Position numbers and translations under genes: made by a program. Below are positions 12,803 through 23,290 of a DNA stretch of 64,000 bases, piece by piece. The DNA is taken from contig CP136067.1 in the NCBI GenBank assembly GCA_032622095.1, positions 82,302,705 to 82,366,704 of the forward strand, read 5' to 3'. The DNA is from Siphonodentalium dalli (Eukaryota > Mollusca > Scaphopoda > Gadilida > Siphonodentaliidae). How positions within the stretch are numbered: the stretch's first letter is position 1; every line of letters begins with the position of its first letter. The notes beneath the pieces were generated by a model, which did not search any database, was not told where the DNA came from, and worked only from the letters and a program-made list of their open reading frames with translations.

Positions 12803-12826
12803 GGGGGGGGGGGGGGGGGGGGGGGG
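12803..12826 (+). repeat. G24 homopolymer
   Basis: A run of 24 G. It can form a G-quadruplex and is also a likely spot for assembly length error. A shorter G run lies near 16404-16417. Confidence 0.9.
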
Positions 12827-12900
12827 CTATGTATACGATGTGGTCGTGTTGGGGTGACATATTGTGATTTACACATACATGCTAGTCAGGTTAAGTTTAG

Positions 12901-13677
12901 GCTTGCACATGTATATGTGTTAGCACGCGTTATTATGCCAACGACCTACCCATAGACAAGAGAAACAACGTTGAAATATCACAGTTCGCCGACGACCTAG
13001 GACTCTGGACGACTCATACAAACCCCCGAATCCTACAGAAAAGACTACAAAAGACACTCGACGACCTATCAACATGGTGCTCAAAATGGAGAATTAAACT
13101 CAACGCCAAAAAGACCCAACTCATCATATTCCACAGAAGAAAAACAACACAATCCATCGACATCAAGATAGACAACGAGACAATCCAACCATCCAACCAA
13201 GCGATCCTACTAGGAATAACACTAGACCAGCAAATGACCTTCATCCCTCACATCAACAGGATAGCCGATAAAGCCCGAAAAAGAACAAATCTACTACGAT
13301 GCCTCCTGGGAACAGACTGGGGAACCAACAGCCAAACCCTCATCAACCTCTACCAAATCTACGTTCGACCAGTCATGGAGTACGGTGCTGCCATCCTCAC
13401 AGCAGCCCCAAAGACATACATTGAAAAACTACAGAAAGTCCAAAACCAAGCACTCCGCATCGCGCTCCACCAACCACCATGGACACCGATCAACGCCCTC
13501 CACGACGCAGCGAACATACCTACAATCAAGCAAAGACTGATGGATCTCAGAAACATGACACTATCCCGACTAGACAACAGCCCACTCCTCCTAGAACTAC
13601 AAGTTAGAAATCAACTACTCACCACGAAAAAGACAAAGTCCATCCAACAACAAGAAAACCATAGTCAGAAATGGTAA
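12901..13677 (+). pseudogene. 5'-truncated LINE reverse transcriptase (C-terminal part)
   Basis: The frame is open from 12901 to a TAA at 13675-13677. Near its start it shows ANDLP and QFADDLGLW, the classic catalytic palm motif of non-LTR retrotransposon RTs. This is followed by a STWCSKWRIKLNAKKT-type thumb stretch and LLGITLDQQMTF. Homology seems to start about 12934; the endonuclease and N-terminal RT are missing, as expected for target-primed insertion with 5' truncation. The strand is A/C-rich, unlike the surrounding T/G-rich cargo. It is opposite in orientation to the host LTR element, so it is a nested insertion. Clade is uncertain (Jockey/CR1-like). Confidence 0.82.
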
Positions 13678-13869
13678 CGCCACCAAGATCATATTATTAG
13701 CCATAAATATAAATTATAATACAATTATTCTATAAACTAGCTTTCAAATTTTATGTGGGAAATTTTGCATACTTCTATATTTCAAGTTTTCCCGTTTCTC
13801 GTGTTATACATTACTTTCTTCAAACTGTCTTCTTTATTACACAAGCTGATGGGCCCGACTTCGTCCGGG

Positions 13870-14420
13870 ATGTTTCCCATCTGATTTCCGGCGAAATGCG
13901 CGATTTGACCTTCAATTGACTATTTCGAAAGTCAAGGTCAGGTCAGGGTCATGATTTGACCCGTCCAAAACACCCCCACCCGGAGAAAAGTACCACTAGG
14001 TATCAAATTTCGTCGAAATCCGTCCGTTTTACCCCACTTGACCTTTAATTAACAATTTTGAAGGTCAAGGTAAGGTCGGAGTCATGATTTGACCCGTCCA
14101 AAACACTCCCCCGACAAAAGTACCCCGCATTGGTATCAAATTTCGTCGAAATCCATCCGTTTTACCCGATTTGACCTTTGATTGACCACATTGAAGGTCA
14201 AGGTCACGCCGATGTCACGAGTTGACCCGTTCAAAACACTCCCCGGACAAAAGTATCCCTAGGTATCAAATTTCGCCGAAATTTGTCTGTTTTACCCAAA
14301 TTGACCTTGCATTGACAGTTTTAAAGGTCAAGGTCAGGTCGGGCTCACGATTTGACCCGTCCGAAACACTTCCCGGACACAAATACCCATAAGTATCAAA
14401 TTACGTTGAAATCTATGGAA
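13870..14420 (+). repeat. ~131-bp tandem array, four copies
   Basis: Landmarks TTTGACCCGTCC and AAGGTCAAGGTCA recur with spacing of about 129-133 bp. Each unit also holds a TATCAAATTTCGTCGAAATC-type stretch. Copies are moderately diverged. No coding capacity. Confidence 0.85.
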
Positions 14421-14869
14421 AGCCGAAGTGGACATGTTAGTTGCTAATTGCTAGATATACGACGCACGACTTGTCGCAGTATTTTAAAGGTGTTTCAAAC
14501 TAGGAGATAGAAGGATTCTGCGTTTCAAATGGTGATGAATTATAGTAATTTATTCAAATTTTATGGCATAAATTGTTATTAAAACCGTATATACTATAAC
14601 AAAAATGAATGACTCGAAAATTAAGTGGGCCTTTAAACAAAGTCACAATTGCAGTTAGGCTCATCTCATACTCGTTTAATCAGCGATATTCTGCTGCGCA
14701 GTTTGTTATAGTTCCCATTATTCATTGAGCGTTATAGCCCCACTGTTATAATTCGCCTTTAGCAGGCGTACTCTTGCCTCAGATTATTGAGATATTAGGT
14801 AACACGTAATGACATTAATTCGCATGGAAACATAGCAATTGTGTGGGCTGCTTGGCGTGAATATTTAAT

Positions 14870-15670
14870 GAGAAATAAAGTCATACGTAATGACATTAAA
14901 CTCAAGAAAACCCGCGAAAACAAAACAAAATCACATTTAATGTTTTAAGTTATTTCCTTCATAAAAAGAATGTTCGTGATAATGAACCCTCCCAATACTT
15001 TAGAATATAGAATTAACCTTAAAATAACAAATACCTTCAGAATACAGAACCTTCGGAATAACGAACCTTCTGATTGGTGAACCTTCGGAATAGCGAACAT
15101 TCAGAGAAATTTCGGAATAGTGGACATTCTGGATAGTGAACCTTCGGAATAGAGACATGCCCCCAATATTCATATTATATGCCCAGAGGTCAAAGGTATG
15201 GGCCCATAAAATCCTAAATTTGGCCCTTAAAATATTGAACTCCAAATTGGAGCCCACACAGAACATCACTTAAGTCAACTGTACCTGTGTCATGTCCCAA
15301 TGCGGGAGGGTCCACAATATACCACAACATTCATATTATATGCCAAGAATTCAAAAGTATGGGCCCACGTAATGACATTAAATCTCAAGAAAACCCGCGA
15401 AAACAAAACAAAATCACATTTAATGTTCTAAGTTAAGTTATTTCCTCCTGTATCTGTATCGGTATGCGCGCAGGATCAGTTCGGATGTGAGCTCACACTC
15501 CGTAAAAAGAATCTTTGTGATAATGAACCCTCTAAAATTAGTCTCAATACTTTAGAATATAGAATTAACCTAAAAATAACAAAAAACTTCGGAATAGAGA
15601 ACCTTCGGAATAGCGGACCTTCGGGATAGCGAACCTTCATAATAGAAACATGCCTCCACAAGAACACCGG
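14870..15670 (+). repeat. Direct duplication with short CCTTCGGAATAGCGAA array
   Basis: About 130-250 bp starting ACGTAATGACATTAAA occurs at ~14885 and again at ~15368. Both copies run into a short degenerate array with a ~16-bp unit of the type CCTTCGGAATAGCGAA (15040-15150 and 15590-15645), then AGAAACATGCC or similar. The CCTTCGGA core also builds the arms of the foldback element at 40222-41434. Confidence 0.75.
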
Positions 15671-15759
15671 TGACGTAAACACATGTGCTAATCTTTGTTG
15701 TACTATCGTGACTCTATCGGTACGATTTATACTCAGTACGAAATAACCATAATAATACA

Positions 15760-16040
15760 GTCGCCCAGTGGATTATCGATCGACCACAGAATATGAAAAT
15801 CTGCGTACCAAGCAACACCACGGTGTGGCGTAACTAGACGCAACAGACAGACCCATATAACCTCGACAGTACCTGACGACTCCACCACGCTTCCGCAGCT
15901 TTGCCTCCAACCACAGTAACCACGACAGCCACAAGATCGATCCCCATCGAAAAATCAAGAAAGGGTGAAGGGACTTGCACACTGCAGTCCGACCACCCTA
16001 CCCGGCCTTCGGCCGGAAACGACTCAACAACCTATGCGGC
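15760..16040 (+). other. A/C-rich segment of unknown origin
   Basis: Base composition switches to A/C-rich on the plus strand, as in the nearby LINE fragment, then back. It includes a perfect hairpin CCGGCCTTCGGCCGG (about 16000-16016), whose RNA would have a C(UUCG)G tetraloop. It may be a LINE 5' fragment, but no motif proves that. Confidence 0.3.
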
Positions 16041-16076
16041 TTTGGTTATTATGGGTGGGGTGTACGATGGGTTATG

Positions 16077-16385
16077 GGTAATTGTGTGACACGTTTGTCG
16101 TGTTTTGTATGTCACATGTTAATTTGATTAGGCCTTTATTGGCCGTTAACATGTATATTATATTTGGATATTTTTTTATTCTTGTGGAAGGGCGTTCATG
16201 TGGTATGGGAAATGGATGTGGAATAGTATATGAGGATCTTATGGTAATTGTGTACGCACGTTTGTCGTGTGTTATAGGTTACATGTTAAGTTAATTAGGC
16301 CTTGATTGGCCGTTAACATGTACGTTATTGGGGATTTCTTGTGGAAGGGCGTTCGGGTATCATGGAAATTGGATTGGGAAGTTGT
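16077..16385 (+). repeat. ~165-bp tandem duplication
   Basis: Two copies share GGTAATTGTGT, TTGGCCGTTAACATGTA and CTTGTGGAAGGGCGTTC. Part of the repetitive cargo of the LTR element. Confidence 0.75.
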
Positions 16386-17034
16386 ATCTCACTAGATATG
16401 TGGGGGGGGGGGGGGGTATAATAAGCGTGATAAATAGTTATGGAAGGTTCACCTATCGGTGTTCATGTCATGATAATCGGTTTGTGTGGGACACTTGAGT
16501 TTGACATTATGATACACTTGTGAGGTTGTGAATCTTGGTTAATTGTTTTATCTAGATAGGGCTATCGAATTTAGTGAATGTGAATAATTATGGATAATTT
16601 TGGTTATTTTTGTGACGGATATAAATTTGCTGGATAATGGTTTGTTTATGTGATTACTGATTAATTTATGTAGCAAGATTCTTATTTATTGATATGATAC
16701 CTGGTGTAACATAATTTTATTGTATTTATTTATTTGTTTGTTGTTGAGGGAAGCAAGTTTTTCGCATGTCTCTGTTTCTATGCGTGTTACTATTTTAAGA
16801 GGTGATCAATCTCTTAATATTGAATGTAACACCTTCTGGGCTTTATCCGATACGAAATTCCATATGTGTACACTTGTACACAGTGCACACTGGACTTGCT
16901 AGCGTTGAGTTATTATCTGATGATTAAATGATGTTTAGTGTGTTAATTTATAAGTGGACTTTATGTGTATATGGCGCGAAGAGATATTGCTTGAGCGTGT
17001 TTGTTCGTTCAAATAAATATGCTTTTAGTTGTTG

Positions 17035-18345
17035 CGGAAAATTTAGGGGAACTTATTGAATATGGGAGAGATGTCGGGATTGATATAATATACGCTTTAT
17101 AGTAAAGAGCGTTAACGTATTGAATATGGGAGAGATGCCGGGGTTGATATAATGTACGCTTTATAGTAAAGAGCGTTATATGTTTGTTTCGGGGTTTCAT
17201 GGGCTCACATAATGTCGGCAAATGTCTGTGAGAAATGGGGTGGGAAATGGAAGAGGTATTCAGTGATGATGATGGAAATGCCGTGGTTTCTGTACCAATC
17301 GTTCTATAATAAAGAGCGTTATTTGGCAGTATTGGGGGTAGTGATATTGAGGGAGATATGCCGTGATTATTGTATCACATGCTATACAACATATAGTGTA
17401 TTGCAGCGTTGGGGGGGTTGTATACATTGAGGGAGAACATGCCGTGATTGATATAATATACGCTTTATAGTAAAGAGCGTTATATGTTTGCTTCGGGGTT
17501 TCATGGGTTCAAACAATGTCGGCAAATGTATGTGAGAAGTGAGGTGGGAAATGGAATAGGTATTCAGTGATGACGGTGGAAATGCCGTGGTTTCTGTACC
17601 AATCGTTCTATGATAAAGAGCGTTATTTGGCAGTATTGGGGGTAGTGATATTGAGGGAGATATGCCGTGATTATTGTATCACCTACTATATAATATATAG
17701 TGTATTGCGGCGTTGGGGGGGTGTATACATTGAGGGAGAACATGCCGTGATTGATATAATATACGCTTTATAGTAAAGAGCGTTATATGTTTGCTTCGGG
17801 GTTTCATGGGTTCAAACAATGTCGGCAAATGTATGTGAGAAGTGAGGTGGGAAATGGAATAGGTATTCAGTGATGACGGTGGAAATGCCGTGGTTTCTGT
17901 ACCAATCGTTCTATGATAAAGAGCGTTATTTGGCAGTATTGGGGGTAGTGATATTGAGGGAGATATGCCGTGATTATTGTATCACCTACTATATAATATA
18001 TAGTGTATTGCGGCGTTGGGGGGGGGGGGTGTATACATTGAGGGAGAACATGCCGTGATTGATATAATATACGCTTTATAGTAAAGAGCGTTATATGTTT
18101 GCTTCGGGGTTTCATGGGTTCAAACAATGTCGGCAAATGTATGTGAGAAGTGAGGTGGGAAATGGAATAGGTATTCAGTGATGACGGTGGAAATGCCGTG
18201 GTTTGTGTACCAATCGTTCTATGATAAAGAGCGTTATTTGGCAGTATTGGGGATAGTGATATTGAGGGAAATAGGCCGTGATTATTGTATCACCTACTAT
18301 ATAATATATAGTGTATTGCGGCGTTCGTGTGCTATGTCAATGAAT
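17035..18345 (+). repeat. ~304-bp tandem array (at least four copies)
   Basis: GATATAATATACGCTTTATA recurs at about 17449, 17753 and 18060, with partial extra copies near 17090 and 17145. Units are nearly identical apart from variation in a G run. Each unit holds a plus-strand ORF of about 60-70 codons, starting MMTVEMPW or a variant; this is antisense to the host retrotransposon. The units are so alike that ORF survival does not prove selection. Confidence 0.9.
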
Positions 18346-18556
18346 ATATTATTGAGTTAAGCATATTGGAAGGAATGATGATGTAACTGAGTTCTGAACG
18401 GGAGTTTGCCATATTAAAATCCCATTAGTGTTTAGAACGCGGATATATCAGAGACTGATGCGAAAGGCAATGATTGACAGATTTTCATGTTTCGTGAATA
18501 AACAATTGTCAAAGACGCCGAGTGTCAGTCGTTAGCAAAAGATTTATATTACATGT
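18346..18556. other. Cargo spacer
   Basis: Unique-looking sequence between the 304-bp array and the hAT-like insert. Nothing recognisable. Confidence 0.4.
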
Positions 18557-18563
18557 CTATTAG

Positions 18564-20004
18564 CAGGGTTTCCGTTAGTACGGCTCAGCGTCCGTAGGAC
18601 GGCCTCATTCCCCTCGCATATTATCTGTTTGGTTCATACATATACCAAATGTCAGTCGCAATGTCGTAAACAAATCCGGTTACAACGGGAGTTCGGGTGT
18701 TAAATAGAATACTGGTGAAAAAGCGGGTCAAATAGCGACGTTAGATACAGCGTAATGCATGTCGCGGTAACATCAAAAAATGTCGGACTGCTGAATATGC
18801 ATATTTTTGTGTACAGGATGAAACTACTCATGCTCGAAAATCCCGTGATATCGTAGGATTACATAATTTGATCAAAGAACGCCGAATTTCTTAGTCGGGA
18901 CATTTTTATGCACGGGATTTTCATGAATGAAACTGCTCCTCTCCGAGATCCCGTGCTATCGTACGGTGGTACATAATAAATGGGTCCCCCTGCAGAGTCC
19001 ATGAGGTATAGAACGGAGTTTTAGCCAACGTGTTATAAAATATAATTTGGCGGGAGATGTGAACACGTGCGTCGTTGATTGTGCTTGGGGACAACGCAAC
19101 TATTAATTACCGTCCTTTGACATTATCTCCATATTGGGGAGGGGGTATGTGTTTGTCTTTATCACCCATGTATGTAATATGGTTCAAATGAATGGTGTTG
19201 TTAACTTGTCACTATGAATTCCCACTATAAAGACTGATTTCGGGACAGGTTCCGTTTTACTGTGAAATAAATCACGTTGGGATTTTGTTGACTATGCGCA
19301 TAATAAGCAATTGCGGTCGTCAGTTTATGGACTAATATATAGAGACTAGTGAACAAGCTACGCGTTCCGAGTGAAAGATGTCCCTACCCACAGGTATTAG
19401 GCACAATTTTGTTTTTAAATTTAATAAAAATCTCTTTTTATTAATTTATTTTGGTGCCAAATACCTGTGTCGCTACCATTCGTATTTTGCCGCTATAAAT
19501 AGCTCCTGCAGTATGACGTCACAGCGCACAAATAGTTTTACGATTGACAGCGTATATCATGTCAGTTTCATTTTCACAGGTCAAGCTGCTTGCAATTCTA
19601 GGAAATACTTTATTCAATTATCCTTGCTATCTATTATTGGTCAATGCATAGATGTTTTGTAGTGTTTAGATTCATCGGAATCTTATTGTATAAATTTGTA
19701 AACAATAACTAGTAGCTTGTTCATTTATATATAATCTTCAATCAGACGGCAGTCTTATGTGCGTAATTAGTTGATTGATTATCTGGATACCATCAACAGA
19801 ATTAATGCACCCATGGAAATGATTGACTTGCGTAATATATACGTAGCTTTGGTTGCTTTGTGAGACTCTTTATGTGCAAGGAAATTGCTACTTTTCAGTG
19901 TCAAATAACAAAATTTTCGCCCGACGGGACGAACCATGGTCGTCCCGTCGCGTTATGTGTTTCCCCAATACGGACTCATTAATTTTCCCCTCGCGGAAAC
20001 CCTG
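18564..20004. mobile_element. 1441-bp hAT-like non-autonomous element nested in the LTR element
   Basis: Terminal inverted repeat CAGGGTTTCCG at both ends, of the CAG-type seen in hAT elements. It is flanked by CTATTAG on both sides (18557-18563 and 20005-20011), a 7-bp match close to the 8-bp hAT standard. A perfect 11-bp stem (CGACGGGACGA and its complement) lies near the right end at about 19922-19950. The one long ORF inside (19378-19662, plus) shows no transposase motif. Confidence 0.75.
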
Positions 20005-20011
20005 CTATTAG

Positions 20012-20319
20012 GTTAAATTTACTTCGGCATCATGACTCAACGTACACCTGTTATCGATAATTGAATTAGAGATTTGGGAAATGAGACAATGCCCTGTTTG
20101 ATGTATATGCTAAATGATCATGCCACTGGTATGAGTAAAGACTATCGTTTTTTGGCAAGTTCATTATGTGAGGTGGCAGGGTGCCTATCTCTATGTCTAA
20201 GGGGTGGGATGGGAGAAGGTGCCGTCTGGTCTGCCTTTGTAAAACCTGTTTTATATAATACTAATAAAAGTTATGTACACTATCTATCATTAGTGATTGT
20301 GAAGTATTTTGATACATGA
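20012..20319. other. Spacer after integrase stop
   Basis: Downstream of integrase in element orientation. The short ORF on plus lacks motifs. Confidence 0.4.
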
Positions 20320-22155
20320 TTATGAATGTTTGATATCAGTTGTCATCTGATATAAATCATATGTTTCCGTACTTTCGTTTGACCAATTCGTCGAACGGCT
20401 GCTAAATGAGTGGGGATTGTTGGATGATGTATATTGGAAGGAATTAGAAAGCGATGAATCTTTTGGCGTGTGTTTGGCGTACGGTGTATATAATTTACGA
20501 TGCCGGTCGCGTTTGTTATCTGCGCGATCCGATTTTGTGTCTGGCGTAGTATTATAAGAATTTTGTGTTGTAATTAATTTGTGTTTTATGACACTTGGTT
20601 CCTGTGTTTGGGGCCTTGATTGGTCGCTGGGTGAAAATTGCGGGGGTGATTGGCTGTCTGTTTTATTAAAATGTTTCGAAGCCATGATTCTGTTGGCTAA
20701 CTCAGCCAATGGTATTGAAGAACTGTCGTCTGTGTTTGATCGCTCAAGTTGAGCGCGCTTAATTGCCGTTGTTTTGAGGTCATCATCTGATTCCAACGTG
20801 GATTGAGAGTTATTACTATCAACACTGGCTTCACTCGGTGGAAATGCAAATCGATTATGTCGTTTATTCTTGAAATGAGTGGGCCGTTGAGGTGTTGGCC
20901 AATCAACAGAGGATGGTTTGATGTGTTTAGCATGTGATTTTGTTAATTTAGCAGATAGGTCATGTCTTAATATGTAAGATATGGGGCCTGTTTGTTTTAA
21001 GATACGCCAAAACGGCTCATATTTATATGAAAATTTGTGATTTGGTTGGTGGATTTTGTAATAGACGGATTGGCCTATTTTAAAGATTGGAATAGATCCA
21101 CCTGTGTTCTGTTTGTGGTTGCGAGAGGCTGTTTCGAGAAGAGATTTTGTAGTTTTAAAAATAATGTGTTGATTTTGAAGCGTGGTGGCTAAAAAATCCT
21201 CTCCTAAATTCTTTTCTCTGTGTGTTAGAATTCGGTCTATGCTTATCTGTGGTTCTCTAAAAAAAGTTAGAAAAAATGGTGAATGTGTATGTACACTGGA
21301 ACAATAGAAGTTCATTGCTTGTGATGCATAATTTAGATATAGGTCCCAATTTTCTACATTTGCTTGGGTGATTGTTGAAATTATTGATGCTAGACTTCTA
21401 TGCGATCGCTCCGATTTTCCATTAGATTCGGGTCTGTAAAAACTAGTGAGGCGGTGATTGATATGGTAATATTTACAAAATTCAGTGAAGGAAGAGTTTG
21501 CAAATTCCAAACCGTTATCTGTCAATATTGACTGCACAGATCCAAATAAAGTGAAATACTCTGAATTCAATCTTTCTAAAATTGTATCCACCATTTTGTT
21601 AGGTAATGCGTATGCTAAAGTATGTAATGAAAATTGATCAATAATAGTTAAGATAAATCTATTTCCTGATTGTGTTTTGGGGGAAAATGGTCCCATAAGA
21701 TCGATGGCTATGCGTTGTCCTGGTCTCGATGGGGCAGTGACTGGTTGAAGCGGGATTTTTGGATTGTAAGCATTTCGTTGTCGGCATGTATGACAATTGT
21801 TTATGTATGTGACAATTTTTGCAAACAACTGAGGTGTGTAATATCTGTTTCGTATGGTCGCGTATAGCGATAGTACCGCTCTATGGCCGAGACTGTGATA
21901 TTGGGATATAACTTCTTGCGCTATTTTGTCCGTTATATATATTCGTAATTTAGGTATGTCATTATATATTGATATATAGTGTAGGATACCAACTTTGAGA
22001 ATAAAGGTTTTTGCTAATTTTTCGGGTATATTTGTTGATTGCATTTGTTTGATAATCTCGGTGATTGTGTGGTCTGCTGATTGTTCAACTCTTATATTAG
22101 TTATAGGAGGAAGGACCGGGCTGTCGTCAAGATCAACTGATGATTCAGTATCCAT
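20320..22155 (-). CDS. Ty3/Gypsy integrase
   Basis: A 611-codon frame. It shows the zinc-binding HHCC module (H87, H91, C121, C124), then the catalytic core with D152 in IDLMGPF, D213 in LTDNGLEF and E249 in NGKSER; the spacing between the last two is exactly 35 residues (D,D-35-E). A GPY/F-like module with EPFWRILKQTGPISY follows, then a long Ser/Thr/Asn-rich, probably disordered tail of about 190 residues. The enzyme would insert the element's cDNA into chromosomes. Its ATG comes just after an A10 run that separates it from the RNase H frame, so in the ancestor it was part of one pol polyprotein. The core is intact in this copy. Confidence 0.92.
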   Translation of the reverse strand: MDTESSVDLDDSPVLPPITNIRVEQSADHTITEIIKQMQSTNIPEKLAKTFILKVGILHYISIYNDIPKLRIYITDKIAQEVISQYHSLGHRAVLSLYATIRNRYYTPQLFAKIVTYINNCHTCRQRNAYNPKIPLQPVTAPSRPGQRIAIDLMGPFSPKTQSGNRFILTIIDQFSLHTLAYALPNKMVDTILERLNSEYFTLFGSVQSILTDNGLEFANSSFTEFCKYYHINHRLTSFYRPESNGKSERSHRSLASIISTITQANVENWDLYLNYASQAMNFYCSSVHTHSPFFLTFFREPQISIDRILTHREKNLGEDFLATTLQNQHIIFKTTKSLLETASRNHKQNTGGSIPIFKIGQSVYYKIHQPNHKFSYKYEPFWRILKQTGPISYILRHDLSAKLTKSHAKHIKPSSVDWPTPQRPTHFKNKRHNRFAFPPSEASVDSNNSQSTLESDDDLKTTAIKRAQLERSNTDDSSSIPLAELANRIMASKHFNKTDSQSPPQFSPSDQSRPQTQEPSVIKHKLITTQNSYNTTPDTKSDRADNKRDRHRKLYTPYAKHTPKDSSLSNSFQYTSSNNPHSFSSRSTNWSNESTETYDLYQMTTDIKHS

Positions 22156-22901
22156 TTTTTTTTTGGTTGTTTATTTCGTTTTGAAAATTCCTGAATATCT
22201 TTCATGTCAAGTATATTAACATCCTGTACAAGGGGATTGGTGGGTGGATTTGGGTCGCTATCTGTGCAAGAAATGATGCACGGGTGTGTGTCGGGGTTTA
22301 TCCGACTGCAAAAATCGGCCGTAACATTGTTCGTGCCTTTAATATAAGTAATTTTTGGGTTCAATGCTGATATTTCCAAAAACCATTTTTGAATTTTTGT
22401 GTTTATCAGATCCTGTTTTTTAAACATGTGGATGAGGGGTAAGTGATCTGTTTTAATCTCTACTTGGGATCCCTGTAAGTAAAATTTAAATTGCCTTGCA
22501 AACGTATATATAGCGAATGCCTCTTTTTCCGTGACAGAATAATTCCTTTGTGATTTGTTAAGTTTTTTACTGTCGAACGCGATTGGTAGTTCAACGTGTT
22601 TATCATCTTGGCTATTAGCATATTGAGATAGTATCGCCCCGATACTATGGATAGATGCATCTACTGTAAGAATAAACAGTTTGTCGGGATTTGGGTAAGC
22701 TAAGATGGGGGCGGTTGCTAAGCTTTCTTTAAGCGTGTCGAACGCTGTTTGGCACGGCGCATCCCACACAAATTTAGCATATTTGGCTGTGAGTTTGATT
22801 AAAGGCAATGCCGTGGATGCGAAAGTAGGAGAATATGACCTGTAAAAATTAAGAATTCCCAGTAATCTGCGGACTTCTTTAACTGATCTCGGAGGTGGCA
22901 T
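22101..22901 (-). CDS. Pol fragment: RT connection and RNase H
   Basis: Begins in the RT thumb region (RRLLGILNFYRSY, the usual FLGLxxYYRRF-type motif). It continues into RNase H with D81 in LTVDAS, E125/E127 in YSVTEKEAF and D152 in KTDHLPL, then TADFCSR. It degrades the RNA strand of the cDNA hybrid. The frame is entered from RT through a frame change at a T5 run near 22992 and is left for integrase through an A10 run at 22155-22164. All key acidic residues are present. Confidence 0.88.
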   Translation of the reverse strand: MPPPRSVKEVRRLLGILNFYRSYSPTFASTALPLIKLTAKYAKFVWDAPCQTAFDTLKESLATAPILAYPNPDKLFILTVDASIHSIGAILSQYANSQDDKHVELPIAFDSKKLNKSQRNYSVTEKEAFAIYTFARQFKFYLQGSQVEIKTDHLPLIHMFKKQDLINTKIQKWFLEISALNPKITYIKGTNNVTADFCSRINPDTHPCIISCTDSDPNPPTNPLVQDVNILDMKDIQEFSKRNKQPKKKWILNHQLILTTARSFLL

Positions 22902-22963
22902 AGACTTGATAATTGAAATTTTTTCAGGGTCAGGGGATGTGCCCTTGTCGGAAATAATATGTC

Positions 22964-23290
22964 CTAAAAATTTGACTTGTGGTTGGAAAAATTAGATTTT
23001 GATAGTTTGACTATTAAGCCGTATTCCCTGAGTCTGTCAAATAATTTTGTGAGCTGCTGTATATGCGTTTGAGGATCGGAGCTATGACAGATCAGGTCAT
23101 CGACAAATCCTTCTACAAATGGTAAATCGTGTAGGGCCATGTTCATGAGTTTTAAAAAATACCCTGAGCTCGAGACATATCCCATCGGGGCTCTTTGATA
23201 ACTGTATTGTCCTTCGGACGTATTCATAGTTAATATGGGTACATGTTCGGGTTCGACCTCCAATAACATGGTAAGCATTTGATAAATCAA
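22964..23290 (-). CDS. Pol fragment: RT palm
   Basis: Carries the catalytic FVDD box (residues 62-65; YxDD variant usual for Ty3/Gypsy) preceded by YQRAPMGYVSSSGYF, the equivalent of the FGLxNAPxxF region. It is in a different frame from the RT segment before it and ends in a stop just after the frame change to RNase H. It is best read as the middle third of one broken RT. Confidence 0.85.
   Translation of the reverse strand: MIYQMLTMLLEVEPEHVPILTMNTSEGQYSYQRAPMGYVSSSGYFLKLMNMALHDLPFVEGFVDDLICHSSDPQTHIQQLTKLFDRLREYGLIVKLSKSNFSNHKSNF

Noticed and set aside
17870-18058. ORFs in the 304-bp array as genes
   Set aside because: Units are nearly identical, so shared ORFs follow from recent duplication. 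Kept as a finding, not as coding features.
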